DNA of 64,000 bases, taken from the NCBI GenBank assembly GCA_018267385.1, contig JAFDYN010000007.1:310001-374000 (forward strand), given 5' to 3'. The translations under genes and the position numbers were made by a program. This DNA comes from Bacteroidota bacterium (GTDB taxonomy: Bacteria; Bacteroidota; Bacteroidia; Chitinophagales; LD1). The notes below the pieces were generated by a model. The model was not told the DNA's origin. It worked only from the letters and a program-made list of their open reading frames with translations, and made no database searches. Shown here piece by piece: positions 1 through 7,318 of the stretch (position 1 is its first letter; each line of letters starts with the position of its first letter).

Positions 1-7
1 ATGATTA

Positions 8-15
8 TACTTTTG
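8..15 (+). promoter_or_regulatory. -7 promoter element before the TPR gene
   Basis: TACTTTTG fits the Bacteroidota -7 consensus TAnnTTTG in all fixed positions. Only four bases separate it from the ATG at 20, so the transcript would begin at or next to the start codon (leaderless or nearly so). The -33 region lies outside the window. Confidence 0.45.
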
Positions 16-19
16 GGCT

Positions 20-1432
20 ATGGCAAAAACGCTCCTATCCCTGCTCCTGGCGCTGGTGGCACTCACTGCTACGGCACAGGAGGCTATCGTCAATCAGGCT
101 ACCCTGCTCATAGCTGAAGGCAAATACAAAGACGCCGAAGGCTACCTGGACTCTATCCTGCACGCAGAGCCAAAGAATGTCACTGCCCTGATGATGAAGG
201 GCAATGTGCTGCTGAACTATGCACTCATAGAGACGCCGGCCCTGCATATCATCACTCCGGAAGATGAATCCATCCTCAGTCCTGACCTCGCTGGCCTGAG
301 CGATAATGTGACCGTGGTACCACAGGCAGCTGCCCGGCAGATAGCCGGCCTGTGGCTACAGGGCATCGCTATAGACTCCTCGAGGCTGGACCTGCGCAAG
401 GGCCTCTGCAGCCTTTACGCTATGGCGCTGATGCATGATGAGCTGATCGCCTACCTGCCTGTCATGAAGGCATACACACAGAATATAGGCGACAACTTTG
501 CCTATACGCTGGCAGACTATGCACGGCTGCTGCATGAGCGTGGGGATACCGCGGGGGCTTACGGTGTTTATCGCAGTGTGATGTCGCTATACCCCAATGT
601 GCAGGGGCTGAATTGTACCCTTGCCTCGCTGTACTTCTCCTCGGGAGACCTGACTAACGCTAAAACATATGCAGCGCGCGGCCTGTATAGCGCGGCTACT
701 GATAGAGATGCCTGTACTGATGCCCGCGACATCTATACGCTCATCGCACCCATAGACTCTGTACCTGCCATGCTAGCTGCCACTGAGCCTGATACCGTAT
801 ATGGAGATCATCTCTTCTACTCGGGCCTGTATAAGTACGCCCACCATGACAATGCGTGGAAGAAAGACATCAACGGCTACCTTGATAAGTTTCAGGTGGC
901 TGCTGATAGCAACCAAGTATTTGAGGCCGCACTATACCTGGCCACTGACCCGGAGTCAGATACGTATCACGGGCTACTCTCCCTGCTCACCTATCATATA
1001 GGGGACTATGGTGCGCGGCTGGTCACTACCCGCCTGCGCCATGACTTCGCCGATAGTGTCCTGCCATACGTCGTAGAGGCGCAGGTACTGATCAACGATA
1101 AGCGGTACAAAGATGCGGCGACGCTTCTGGATGGCTACATGGCAAAGCACCGGCCCACTAACGATGTGCAGCTGTACTATGCCTACGCCCTATACCAGTC
1201 TGCTGAGTATAAAACATCGATCGCTGCGTGGTCTGTCTATATAGATCAGCAAAAGAGAGCCGGCAATACAGCGGATAGTACGCTGGCTGTTCCGTATTAC
1301 TATATAGGTCGCGCCTGCTGGCGCATGGGTGATAGGCAAAAGGCAGGAGACTACTTTGCTAAGATCCTGGCCGGCAAAGACGACTCAAAGTATGCATACC
1401 TGGCTAAACTCTCTCTGGAGGCGCTGAAATGA
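20..1432 (+). CDS. Secreted/periplasmic TPR-repeat protein
   Basis: A 470-residue protein with a clear signal peptide (hydrophobic LLSLLLALVALTATA, cleavage near TAQ-EA at about residue 20), which fixes the start at 20. The rest is made of degenerate tetratricopeptide repeats: A/L/Y-spaced helix pairs at about 25-70, 165-230 and 340-470, such as the final RACWRMGDRQKAGDYFAKIL unit. TPR proteins are protein-interaction scaffolds; the partner cannot be read from the sequence. It converges with the DUF502 gene with no gap (stop at 1432, neighbour's stop at 1433). Confidence 0.75.
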   Translation: MAKTLLSLLLALVALTATAQEAIVNQATLLIAEGKYKDAEGYLDSILHAEPKNVTALMMKGNVLLNYALIETPALHIITPEDESILSPDLAGLSDNVTVVPQAAARQIAGLWLQGIAIDSSRLDLRKGLCSLYAMALMHDELIAYLPVMKAYTQNIGDNFAYTLADYARLLHERGDTAGAYGVYRSVMSLYPNVQGLNCTLASLYFSSGDLTNAKTYAARGLYSAATDRDACTDARDIYTLIAPIDSVPAMLAATEPDTVYGDHLFYSGLYKYAHHDNAWKKDINGYLDKFQVAADSNQVFEAALYLATDPESDTYHGLLSLLTYHIGDYGARLVTTRLRHDFADSVLPYVVEAQVLINDKRYKDAATLLDGYMAKHRPTNDVQLYYAYALYQSAEYKTSIAAWSVYIDQQKRAGNTADSTLAVPYYYIGRACWRMGDRQKAGDYFAKILAGKDDSKYAYLAKLSLEALK

Positions 1433-2098
1433 TCAAAGTACCTCCCTGCCCTCTACCGGTGGTGTGGGCTGCGGCGCTTTATCTTCCGGTACCTCCATCA
1501 CGCCACCCGAGAGGATATACTTCATAGCATGAGCAGAGCCTACATGCGGCAGCGTTTGCACCAGGTCTTTGTCTACCACATACAGGTTGCCGGTGAAGCC
1601 ATACGAGTCAGGGCAGTATACTGCTACCTTATTCTTGATATCAAACTCATCCAGGTCATCCTGTGTGATGAAGCCCATGCGGTAGAGGCCTGTGGCCCTG
1701 CCCATCTCCATGATCACAGGGCGGTTGAACTTCTTCTTATTGCTGATAAAGGCGGAGATAAAGTCCTTGAAAGAGGAATAGATATCCTTGACCAGTGGCG
1801 TATGCTCCAGCAGGTTCTCTATGATCTCCATGAGCGGCCTGACGATCACCGTAGAGCCCAGGAAGCCTATCAGCGTGATGAACGCTACAAAAATGATGAT
1901 CCCGATACCGGGAAAGCTGAAATGCAGGAAGCGCTGAAAGAGTGGTTTGGTATTGCTGTCAAAGAGGTCAAATATCTGATAGATGGCCCAGAAGGTGAAG
2001 AAAGCCGGACCCACCAGCAGCAGGCCCTGCAGGAAGTAGGAGCCCATGCGCCTCCCCAGATTCTTTCTTTTCTCCCTCAGGTCTGTGATGCTGGTCAT
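1433..2098 (-). CDS. DUF502 family inner-membrane protein
   Basis: A 221-residue protein with two strongly hydrophobic segments (about residues 20-45 and 60-90), followed by the DUF502-type soluble part with ENLLEHTPLVKDIYSSFKDF at about 98-117 and a C-terminal GSAHAMKYILSGGVMEVPED stretch. DUF502 proteins are widespread membrane proteins of unknown function (COG2928). The length is normal for the family. The start at 2098 lies 8 bases after a perfect -7 element, so the leader would be very short. Confidence 0.8.
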   Translation of the reverse strand: MTSITDLREKRKNLGRRMGSYFLQGLLLVGPAFFTFWAIYQIFDLFDSNTKPLFQRFLHFSFPGIGIIIFVAFITLIGFLGSTVIVRPLMEIIENLLEHTPLVKDIYSSFKDFISAFISNKKKFNRPVIMEMGRATGLYRMGFITQDDLDEFDIKNKVAVYCPDSYGFTGNLYVVDKDLVQTLPHVGSAHAMKYILSGGVMEVPEDKAPQPTPPVEGREVL

Positions 2099-2106
2099 AT
2101 ATGCTG

Positions 2107-2114
2107 CAAAGGTA
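2107..2114 (-). promoter_or_regulatory. -7 element of the DUF502 gene
   Basis: Reading the minus strand, TACCTTTG matches TAnnTTTG and ends 8 bases before the ATG at 2098. No convincing TTTG lies 19-21 bases upstream. Confidence 0.45.
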
Positions 2115-2156
2115 CGTCAAAACAGATGCCACGGAAGTTTTTCCCTGCTTTTTCAG

Positions 2157-2164
2157 TAAGTTTG
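2157..2164 (+). promoter_or_regulatory. -7 element of the PagL-like gene
   Basis: TAAGTTTG is a full TAnnTTTG match 16 bases before the GTG start at 2181. It is divergent to the DUF502 -7 element, so the 82-base gap carries both promoters. Confidence 0.4.
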
Positions 2165-2180
2165 GAGGGATAGCCATCAA

Positions 2181-3323
2181 GTGAAGCTCTACCTCCCTAT
2201 AGTCATGCTACTGGTGCTCGTGTCCGGCCTGCAGCCCGTGCGCGCGGCGGATGCGTCGGACTCTTTTCGCGGTGGGCGGTGGGGCGTAGAGGCATCATAT
2301 CTGGTGGGCAAGATCTTCAAGCATAGCCCCAAAGTAAACCATGTGCCACATGAGTTGTCACAGGGCTTTCAGATAGACGTGTATAAGAAGACCCTGGGTG
2401 AGCAGCCCTGGCACAAGCCGCTGAACTTTCCTGAGTTTGGCGGTACGCTGCTCTTTATACGCTTTGGCGAGAACAAGATATTTGGCGATGTGATCGCCCT
2501 GATGGGCTATGGCAAGTTCTACATGTACCGTAGCAAGGTAGTAGACCTGTACACACGCGTAGGCGCGGGCTACGGCTATATCACAAAGAAGTACGACTAC
2601 CTGACCAATCCTACCAATAACCTGATCAGCTCCAATATCAACCTGAGTGTACAGATCAAGATCGGCGCTGAGTGGAAGCTGACACCCAACGTGCAACTGA
2701 GCTCCACGTTTGCCTTTAATCACCTGTCAAACTCAGCTGCCAACCTGCCCAACTATGGTGCTAATCTCCTGATGGGCTCCATAGGGATCAAGGCCATACC
2801 GATGGTCAAAGACCTGTACTACAACTGCGAGCGCCATCGCGACTTCCTGCACAATGAGATAGCCGCCATGTATGTGCTGGGCATACAGGAGACCTATGGC
2901 TTCAATGGCCCTAAGTTTCCCATACATAGTGCCGTACTCACCTACGCCCGCTATACCAGCCCCGGCAATAAGATATTTGGCGGCTTCTGCTATGAGTATG
3001 TGCGGGCGGTACATGACTTTCTCAACTATAATGAGATCACGACCCGCTACTCTCATACTATGGAGGCTACCACGGCCAGCTTTGTGGTGGGAGATGAGAT
3101 CATGCTCGGGCGCGTGGGCATGTACTACTCAGCCGGTATCTATCTGTGGAAGGACTACGCTACGATCAACCCGATGTACTTCCGCCTCGGTGCCAATGTG
3201 TACTTCGCCCAGTTTGGCAGGAAGCACGCATTCAAACTCTTTGGCGGCAACTATGTGAAGGCGCACACCTCTGTAGCCCAGTCCAATCAGTTCAGCCTGG
3301 GGGGGGCGGTAGCCTTTAGGTAG
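2181..3323 (+). CDS. Acyloxyacyl hydrolase / lipid A deacylase (PagL-like), outer membrane
   Basis: 380 residues starting at a GTG; this start is chosen because a signal peptide follows at once (MKLYLPIVMLLVLVSGLQPVRA). Alternating beta-strand segments ending in aromatic residues and a C-terminal strand ending in F-R suggest an outer-membrane beta-barrel. The family signature with the catalytic His-Ser pair is visible as FNHLSN at about residue 178-183 (PagL uses an FxHxSN motif). The expected role is to remove an acyl chain from lipid A; substrate preference is not predictable. The N-terminal 200 residues carry the hydrolase barrel and the second half, typical of Bacteroidota homologues, is uncharacterised. 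Confidence 0.7.
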   Translation: MKLYLPIVMLLVLVSGLQPVRAADASDSFRGGRWGVEASYLVGKIFKHSPKVNHVPHELSQGFQIDVYKKTLGEQPWHKPLNFPEFGGTLLFIRFGENKIFGDVIALMGYGKFYMYRSKVVDLYTRVGAGYGYITKKYDYLTNPTNNLISSNINLSVQIKIGAEWKLTPNVQLSSTFAFNHLSNSAANLPNYGANLLMGSIGIKAIPMVKDLYYNCERHRDFLHNEIAAMYVLGIQETYGFNGPKFPIHSAVLTYARYTSPGNKIFGGFCYEYVRAVHDFLNYNEITTRYSHTMEATTASFVVGDEIMLGRVGMYYSAGIYLWKDYATINPMYFRLGANVYFAQFGRKHAFKLFGGNYVKAHTSVAQSNQFSLGGAVAFR

Positions 3324-3328
3324 GGACT

Positions 3329-3841
3329 CTACCTGATCACCCTGGCCTGCAGTTTGGCCAGCAGTTCTGACACATTCTTTTGCACGATGGCGTGGGCGGG
3401 GACCTCCTTACCCTTATAGATCCACATCAGGGCCAGCTGCTTATGAGCGGTGGCCAGCAGCATGTATAGGGCCTGCTTCTCATGCCTGTACGCCTCGCGC
3501 AGCAGGCGCTTGACACGATTGCGGTCGGTGGCGTGTTTGAAGTACTTCTTTGGGACGCTGAAGGCTGCCTGAGCGGGGTAAAAGGTAGGCAGTGTACACT
3601 CCAAATAGACGAGGGTAAACCCGTTTTGTGAAACGGACTTACCCTCGCTAAATAGTTTATCCAGTAATACCTCACGGCTCAGCCTCTCCTCTTTGCCCAG
3701 AGACCGCGGCGCCGGGTGGCGTGCAGGATCATAAGGCACAGGACTGGCTGTGGCCGGGTTATTACTTGAGCCTTGTTTCGCTGGAGACAGTGAGCTTTTT
3801 GCGGCCCCTTGCCCTTCTGCGTGCAATGACTTTTCTTCCAT
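3329..3841 (-). CDS. rnpA: Ribonuclease P protein component, N-terminally extended frame
   Basis: The core from [18 protein letters not shown] (about residue 47 on) to the C-terminus is RnpA, the protein subunit that helps the RNase P RNA mature tRNA 5' ends. The RNR signature [13 protein letters not shown] (about 122-134) is present. No ATG lies near the usual start. The frame opens at ATG 3841, inside rpmH, giving an A/P/S-rich 46-residue leader; an internal GTG at 3739 is the other candidate, 22 bases after the rpmH stop. The frame is closed upstream by TGA at 3851-3853. It directly follows rpmH, as in most bacteria. Identity is sure; the start is not. Confidence 0.88.
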   Translation of the reverse strand: MEEKSLHAEGQGAAKSSLSPAKQGSSNNPATASPVPYDPARHPAPRSLGKEERLSREVLLDKLFSEGKSVSQNGFTLVYLECTLPTFYPAQAAFSVPKKYFKHATDRNRVKRLLREAYRHEKQALYMLLATAHKQLALMWIYKGKEVPAHAIVQKNVSELLAKLQARVIR

Positions 3842-3917
3842 TCTTAGTGCTCATTCTCTCTCTGAAGCCGTGCTTGTTGATCCTCTTGCGGCGGCTTGGC
3901 TGAAACGTTCTTTTCAT
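3762..3917 (-). CDS. rpmH: 50S ribosomal protein L34
   Basis: A 51-codon frame read directly from the minus strand: it begins [18 protein letters not shown], continues through [18 protein letters not shown] and ends at TAA (3762-3764). This is textbook L34, a small basic protein of the large ribosomal subunit. Its last 80 bases overlap, in another frame, the longest rnpA reading frame. A perfect -7 element at 3955-3962 serves as promoter, leaving a leader of about 30 bases. Confidence 0.95.
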   Translation of the reverse strand: MKRTFQPSRRKRINKHGFRERMSTKNGRKVIARRRARGRKKLTVSSETRLK

Positions 3918-3954
3918 CGCTTATGAAGTTATTGGTATTTTCCCAAAAGGGAGG

Positions 3955-3962
3955 CAAAACTA
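3955..3962 (-). promoter_or_regulatory. -7 element of rpmH-rnpA
   Basis: On the minus strand TAGTTTTG fits TAnnTTTG and sits 37 bases upstream of the rpmH ATG. The -33 box is weak. Confidence 0.4.
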
Positions 3963-4356
3963 CACATTTTTTCCACAAATCATAAGGGAGGGGGCTAAAA
4001 AGTTGGAATGAGGCTCATATAGAGGGGCTTATACAGGGTAGGGCTGGCCGGGAGGCAAGTTTTCCGACTGTGGAGAGAGTGGCGAGGGACGAAGGGCGAG
4101 GGGCGGGGACCATATAGCCGCAGCAAGTTTTCCGACTGAGCGGGAGGAGGGGGCAGGCCGGGGGAGCAGCAGAGATGACACCCATATGAGCTGATATACA
4201 AAGAGATAGATAGGGGTGGTGATGATCTGGTGACCGTGTGGTGTGACCAACCCTACCTATGTAGCTGACTATCAATGCGCATACAAGTAGCTGTAGGTCA
4301 ATAATTTAAGTGGTGTTTGGTGAATAAGTAGGAGGCTGGAAACGGGAGGTATTCGC
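3963..4356. other. Gene-free, strand-asymmetric purine-rich spacer with a 16-base direct repeat
   Basis: About 390 bases without a convincing gene. The plus strand is rich in G and A tracts between about 4010 and 4170. The 16-mer GCAAGTTTTCCGACTG occurs twice, at 4055-4070 and 4123-4138, 68 bases apart. I could not fit RNase P RNA, tmRNA, SRP RNA or 6S RNA here. The minus-strand open frames through this stretch have low-complexity P/S/L composition and look spurious. Confidence 0.5.
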
Positions 4357-4364
4357 TATGTTTG
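4357..4364 (+). promoter_or_regulatory. -7 element upstream of the terminase-like gene
   Basis: TATGTTTG is a full TAnnTTTG match ending 21 bases before the ATG at 4386. No TTTG lies at the expected distance upstream. Confidence 0.35.
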
Positions 4365-4385
4365 CAGGACTAAAAAACACATCCT

Positions 4386-5012
4386 ATGTCAGCTGCTACA
4401 GGCAATACCTACGCCGAAAAATGGACGCTGGAGCGTACGCTCCGCACCCTCACCACGATAGACCAACTCTCCCAGGACCCTACCTACCTCTACCTCGGCC
4501 AGGCGCTGAGCGCGGTGGGTACCTACGATGACGTGTGGCGCTACTGGCGGAGCAAATGGCGCCGGCGCGCAGAGATACTGGACCTGATGAAGCAGATCAT
4601 GCAGCGCTTTGAGAGCCGCATCTTTGTGAAGATGGCCAATAAAGAGATACCCGAGCGCGTGGGCATGTTTGCGCTGCGGCACCACTATGGCTGGTGCCGG
4701 GAGAAGGAGGAGACCACACAAACCGTAGACCACAGCTATATAGACCAGGAGCCGGTGAGCGAGCCTGCTCCTGCCGCTGATAGCAACCGTACTCCGCAGC
4801 AGCAGACTGCTACACCACCGGTGAAAGCAGAAGCGGCGCCCTACGGCCCGATACATGATGCCGCCCGCTCGCGCCACATGCAGACTAAATACAATGCTAA
4901 GCATCCTGACCAGCCACTGCGTGAGCCGCTACCGTACTACAAAGGCATGCCTCCCAAAGACCTGCCGGCTATAAAGTTTGAGAATGGGTATTTTTTGGGG
5001 AGGTGTGCGTGA
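4386..5012 (+). CDS. Terminase-small-subunit-like orphan protein
   Basis: 208 residues, no signal peptide. The first 120 residues resemble small terminase subunits found in Bacteroidota phages: an alpha-helical region with repeated aromatic residues (VWRYWRSKW at about 51-59), a QRFESRIFVKMANKEIP segment, then FALRHHYGWCREKE, comparable to the FxLKxxxGWxDK ending of such proteins. A Pro/Gln/Ala-rich linker (about 118-150) and a basic tail follow. Known members bind the packaging site of phage DNA. No other phage gene is nearby, so this is either a remnant or a domesticated relative. The family call is tentative. Confidence 0.4.
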   Translation: MSAATGNTYAEKWTLERTLRTLTTIDQLSQDPTYLYLGQALSAVGTYDDVWRYWRSKWRRRAEILDLMKQIMQRFESRIFVKMANKEIPERVGMFALRHHYGWCREKEETTQTVDHSYIDQEPVSEPAPAADSNRTPQQQTATPPVKAEAAPYGPIHDAARSRHMQTKYNAKHPDQPLREPLPYYKGMPPKDLPAIKFENGYFLGRCA

Positions 5013-5016
5013 TAGT

Positions 5017-5061
5017 TGCGTTATAAACGCAAGGCAGAGGTGTCACGCGTTTGGAAACGCG
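5017..5061. repeat. Two adjacent short palindromes
   Basis: TGCGTT-ATA-AACGCA (5017-5031) and CGCGTTT-GG-AAACGCG (5046-5061) lie 14 bases apart in the spacer after the terminase-like gene. They look like small intergenic hairpin repeats; neither has a T-tract, so they are not canonical terminators. Confidence 0.5.
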
Positions 5062-5081
5062 CGATAGAATAGGTGGGAAGT

Positions 5082-5145
5082 TTCGTAGTCGCCCGCCGCA
5101 GGCCTTCCTTCGGACTACGAACAGCTTTTTCTATTTTGGACTACG
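5082..5145. repeat. Inverted repeat plus third partial copy at the broken end of the glycosidase gene
   Basis: TTCGTAGTC (5082-5090) and its exact complement GACTACGAA (5113-5121) bound a GC-rich centre. A further partial copy, GGACTACG, lies at 5138-5145, overlapping the last codons of the truncated DUF5060 gene. The arrangement resembles a REP/MITE-type element and marks the point where the gene loses its homology. Confidence 0.5.
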
Positions 5146-6034
5146 GAGAGCGGGGTATATAAATTCCTTTTGTGTGGCATAAGTCGATTAAGTTATCTAG
5201 CTCCCACGCTCTGTTTTGCCTATTGTCATAATTATTTAGTTTCTCCCATTCTATCCCTAAGCCACATGTAGGGGTCATCCAGACTCTAGCCATATTTCCA
5301 CCAACGGCCGAAAAATCACTTAACCATTTAGTCATCATAGCCTGTGCTACAGTAGTATGGCGAAAACCGTTAGGATTACTGCAGAGGGGAGCACACTGTG
5401 GACCTAAAGTACATCCATTGACTAGACTACAAGAGGCTGCAGGCAAAACAGAGGTTGGTAAAGTATTTCGACCATTATAAAAAGAAAAGTTAGATGCGAT
5501 ACCAAAAAATGAGGTTCTGTCTGTGTATTCCAAAAATCTTTTGTTGCCCGACACGGCTAGATAGCCATGATTTGAAGAAGGAGAGCAATCAAAATGAAGG
5601 TTATTATTGTGATAAACCACTGTATTGTGGCTTGCTGACTCATAAAGAGTTATAGTATAAGTCCAAGCACCAATTTCATTAGGCGCAAAACGTAGCCTCC
5701 AATTGTAACTAGTGGCTAGCTCTTTCCAATGCGCTGAATATGTTATAGGATTATCATCGCATGCCTGTTTGGTATCGTCAGTGGTATAGTCTCGGTAGAA
5801 AAAGCCATTGACGGGATATTGTTTACCACTGGGAGATGTAAAGACGGCTTGTAGAGAAACTACGTCTGGATCATACGGATTGGAGTAGCTTGCAGATAAT
5901 TGCACTCCTACTTCAAATTTCTCAAACATACCGATCGAAGTGCCAGTGATCGGTATAGTGCCCACTATAGTACCTGCGGCGTTGATTTTAAAGCAAAATA
6001 GGATGAGTAGAGCGGCGATACATAGATTCTTCAT
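5141..6034 (-). pseudogene. 3'-truncated DUF5060/DUF4038-type glycoside hydrolase
   Basis: 297 residues. A signal peptide (MKNLCIAALLILFCFKINA) is followed by a DUF5060 beta-sandwich at about 25-150, and then the beginning of a TIM-barrel glycosidase (FFGIASNFSFYNG at about 173-185; GGNMARVWMTPTCGLGIEW at about 246-264). The frame stops at LCHTKGIYIPRSP, where the barrel should continue for some 200-300 further residues with its catalytic residues. The last four codons come from a palindromic repeat. The product is probably secreted but without catalytic activity. The DNA is visibly AT-richer than the flanking core genes. It is followed upstream by a methyltransferase on the same strand. Confidence 0.65.
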
Positions 6035-6039
6035 GGTTT

Positions 6040-6966
6040 TTATTTTGATATTAATAAAGTATGACTAATCGCTAGATCTGTGGGTTTATATGATTTGTAC
6101 TTTTGTGATACGGGCACTGCCTCCAGGGCCTGGAGGCTACCTTCTCTGCTGACATTTTCCAGAATCTGAAAGCCTGCGTCCTGCAATAGCTTAATGTAAT
6201 CTGAGAATCTTAGCCGGTTCTGAGGTTGTATGCCGTTATCTATGATCTTCCATTCGCTATCGGAAAAACGAAGAAAGTTGTATATCGTGATAGACTTATC
6301 CAAATGAGCAAAATGATCGCTCATATCAATCTGGTGGCTCATTATGCCATCGGCAGATAAGAGCCGGCGGAATTCCCGCAAGATGCCGCTCAGTATACCA
6401 GGATATATATGCTCGAAAGTATTATTAGAATTTAGCAGGTCTATGCTTTGAGCAGGCAGGTCTATTTTGCGCGCATCTCCCACGATAGCATGTATATGGA
6501 TTTCTTTCAGTGCCTCTCTAGCGGAGCCGAACGATCCCAATTGCCCTTTGAGAGATACCAGACGCTCAAATCGGGCCGGGTCGATCTCCGGCAGGTAGGT
6601 CTTTAGTTTTCCTGACTTACTCCATTCCTCATACCTTTCTATCGTATTTTTTATGCGCTCTATGCTAAGCAAGTCGCTAATATCTATAGTATAAATGGTC
6701 GAAGCACCTGATAGATAGAACCCGATAGGCACTATAGGATACCAGCCGGTACCTATCTCCAGAGATGTAAAATCTCTCTTTCCCGGAGCGTATTTTCTAA
6801 AATATTTTAAATGATTGGAGCAGTGTATCAGCTTATCTTCAAACAGATCATTTGTCAGGTTTACTCCTTTTGTGACATATTTTTGAAATAGAAAATTGAT
6901 ACGATGTTCACAAGGCAAAAAGGAAATAGCTTTTTGAATAACAGCCTTTAAGATCCAAACCTTCAT
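6040..6966 (-). CDS. Class I SAM-dependent methyltransferase
   Basis: Frame open from 6996, but ATG 6966 (MKVWILKAVI) is the likelier start. A Rossmann methyltransferase core is visible: motif I SLEIGTGWYPIVPIG, an acidic end of strand 2 (TIYTIDISDLL), a motif containing VGDARKIDLP, then DLLNSNNTFEHIYPG and LREFRRLLSADGIMSHQIDMSDHFAH. These fit small-molecule or glycan-modifying methyltransferases; the substrate is unknown. The AT-rich composition matches the neighbouring glycosidase remnant, so both may have arrived together from a polysaccharide gene cluster. Confidence 0.7.
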   Translation of the reverse strand: MKVWILKAVIQKAISFLPCEHRINFLFQKYVTKGVNLTNDLFEDKLIHCSNHLKYFRKYAPGKRDFTSLEIGTGWYPIVPIGFYLSGASTIYTIDISDLLSIERIKNTIERYEEWSKSGKLKTYLPEIDPARFERLVSLKGQLGSFGSAREALKEIHIHAIVGDARKIDLPAQSIDLLNSNNTFEHIYPGILSGILREFRRLLSADGIMSHQIDMSDHFAHLDKSITIYNFLRFSDSEWKIIDNGIQPQNRLRFSDYIKLLQDAGFQILENVSREGSLQALEAVPVSQKYKSYKPTDLAISHTLLISK

Positions 6967-6996
6967 TATACGTGATTCTAAAGTAATAATACGCAA

Positions 6997-7270
6997 AAAA
7001 ACAAGCCAGATATAGTTTTTATGATGAGCACTGATTTATCCTCCCCTGTTCCAAGTTTAGCGCTGCTTAACTTGAAAACATCAAATCCCCCGGCCTGCGG
7101 CCACCCCCTTTGCAAGGGGGAATGTCAGCCATGGGCGTTATTTGAGTAAGGTTTGCTCCCGATATTATGAATCATCGAATGATAGCAACCTAATTGGAAG
7201 ATTGCTTCAGCTTTTATCTCGCTTATTTTTTATCGTTGGAAAAAGCTTCACAAAGGAGGCTGTGAAATAA
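6997..7270. other. Intergenic spacer with hairpin repeat
   Basis: No gene seen. It contains the hairpin CCCCCTT-TGC-AAGGGGG at 7104-7120, preceded by a C-rich CCCCCGGCCTGCGGCCA segment. A related but AT-richer hairpin (CCTCTC...GAGAGG with TTTGC in the loop) lies at 9276-9294, suggesting a dispersed intergenic repeat family. Confidence 0.45.
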
Positions 7271-7297
7271 AAAGCCCCACCGATCCGGCAGGGCTTT
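7271..7297 (-). terminator. Intrinsic terminator of rho
   Basis: Reading minus, AAAGCCC ... GGGCTTT with a GC-rich centre is followed by TTATT, 22 bases after the rho stop codon. Confidence 0.75.
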
Positions 7298-7318
7298 GAA
7301 ATATGGTGTAGTCAGTGA

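Noticed and set aside
3955-4000. DnaA-box-like TTTTCCACA near rpmH, suggesting an origin of replication
   Set aside because: Only one imperfect box, no dnaA or dnaN nearby and no cluster of boxes.
3995-4275. Minus-strand open frames of 68-86 codons in the purine-rich spacer
   Set aside because: They overlap each other in several frames and are Pro/Ser/Leu low-complexity; they follow from the base skew.
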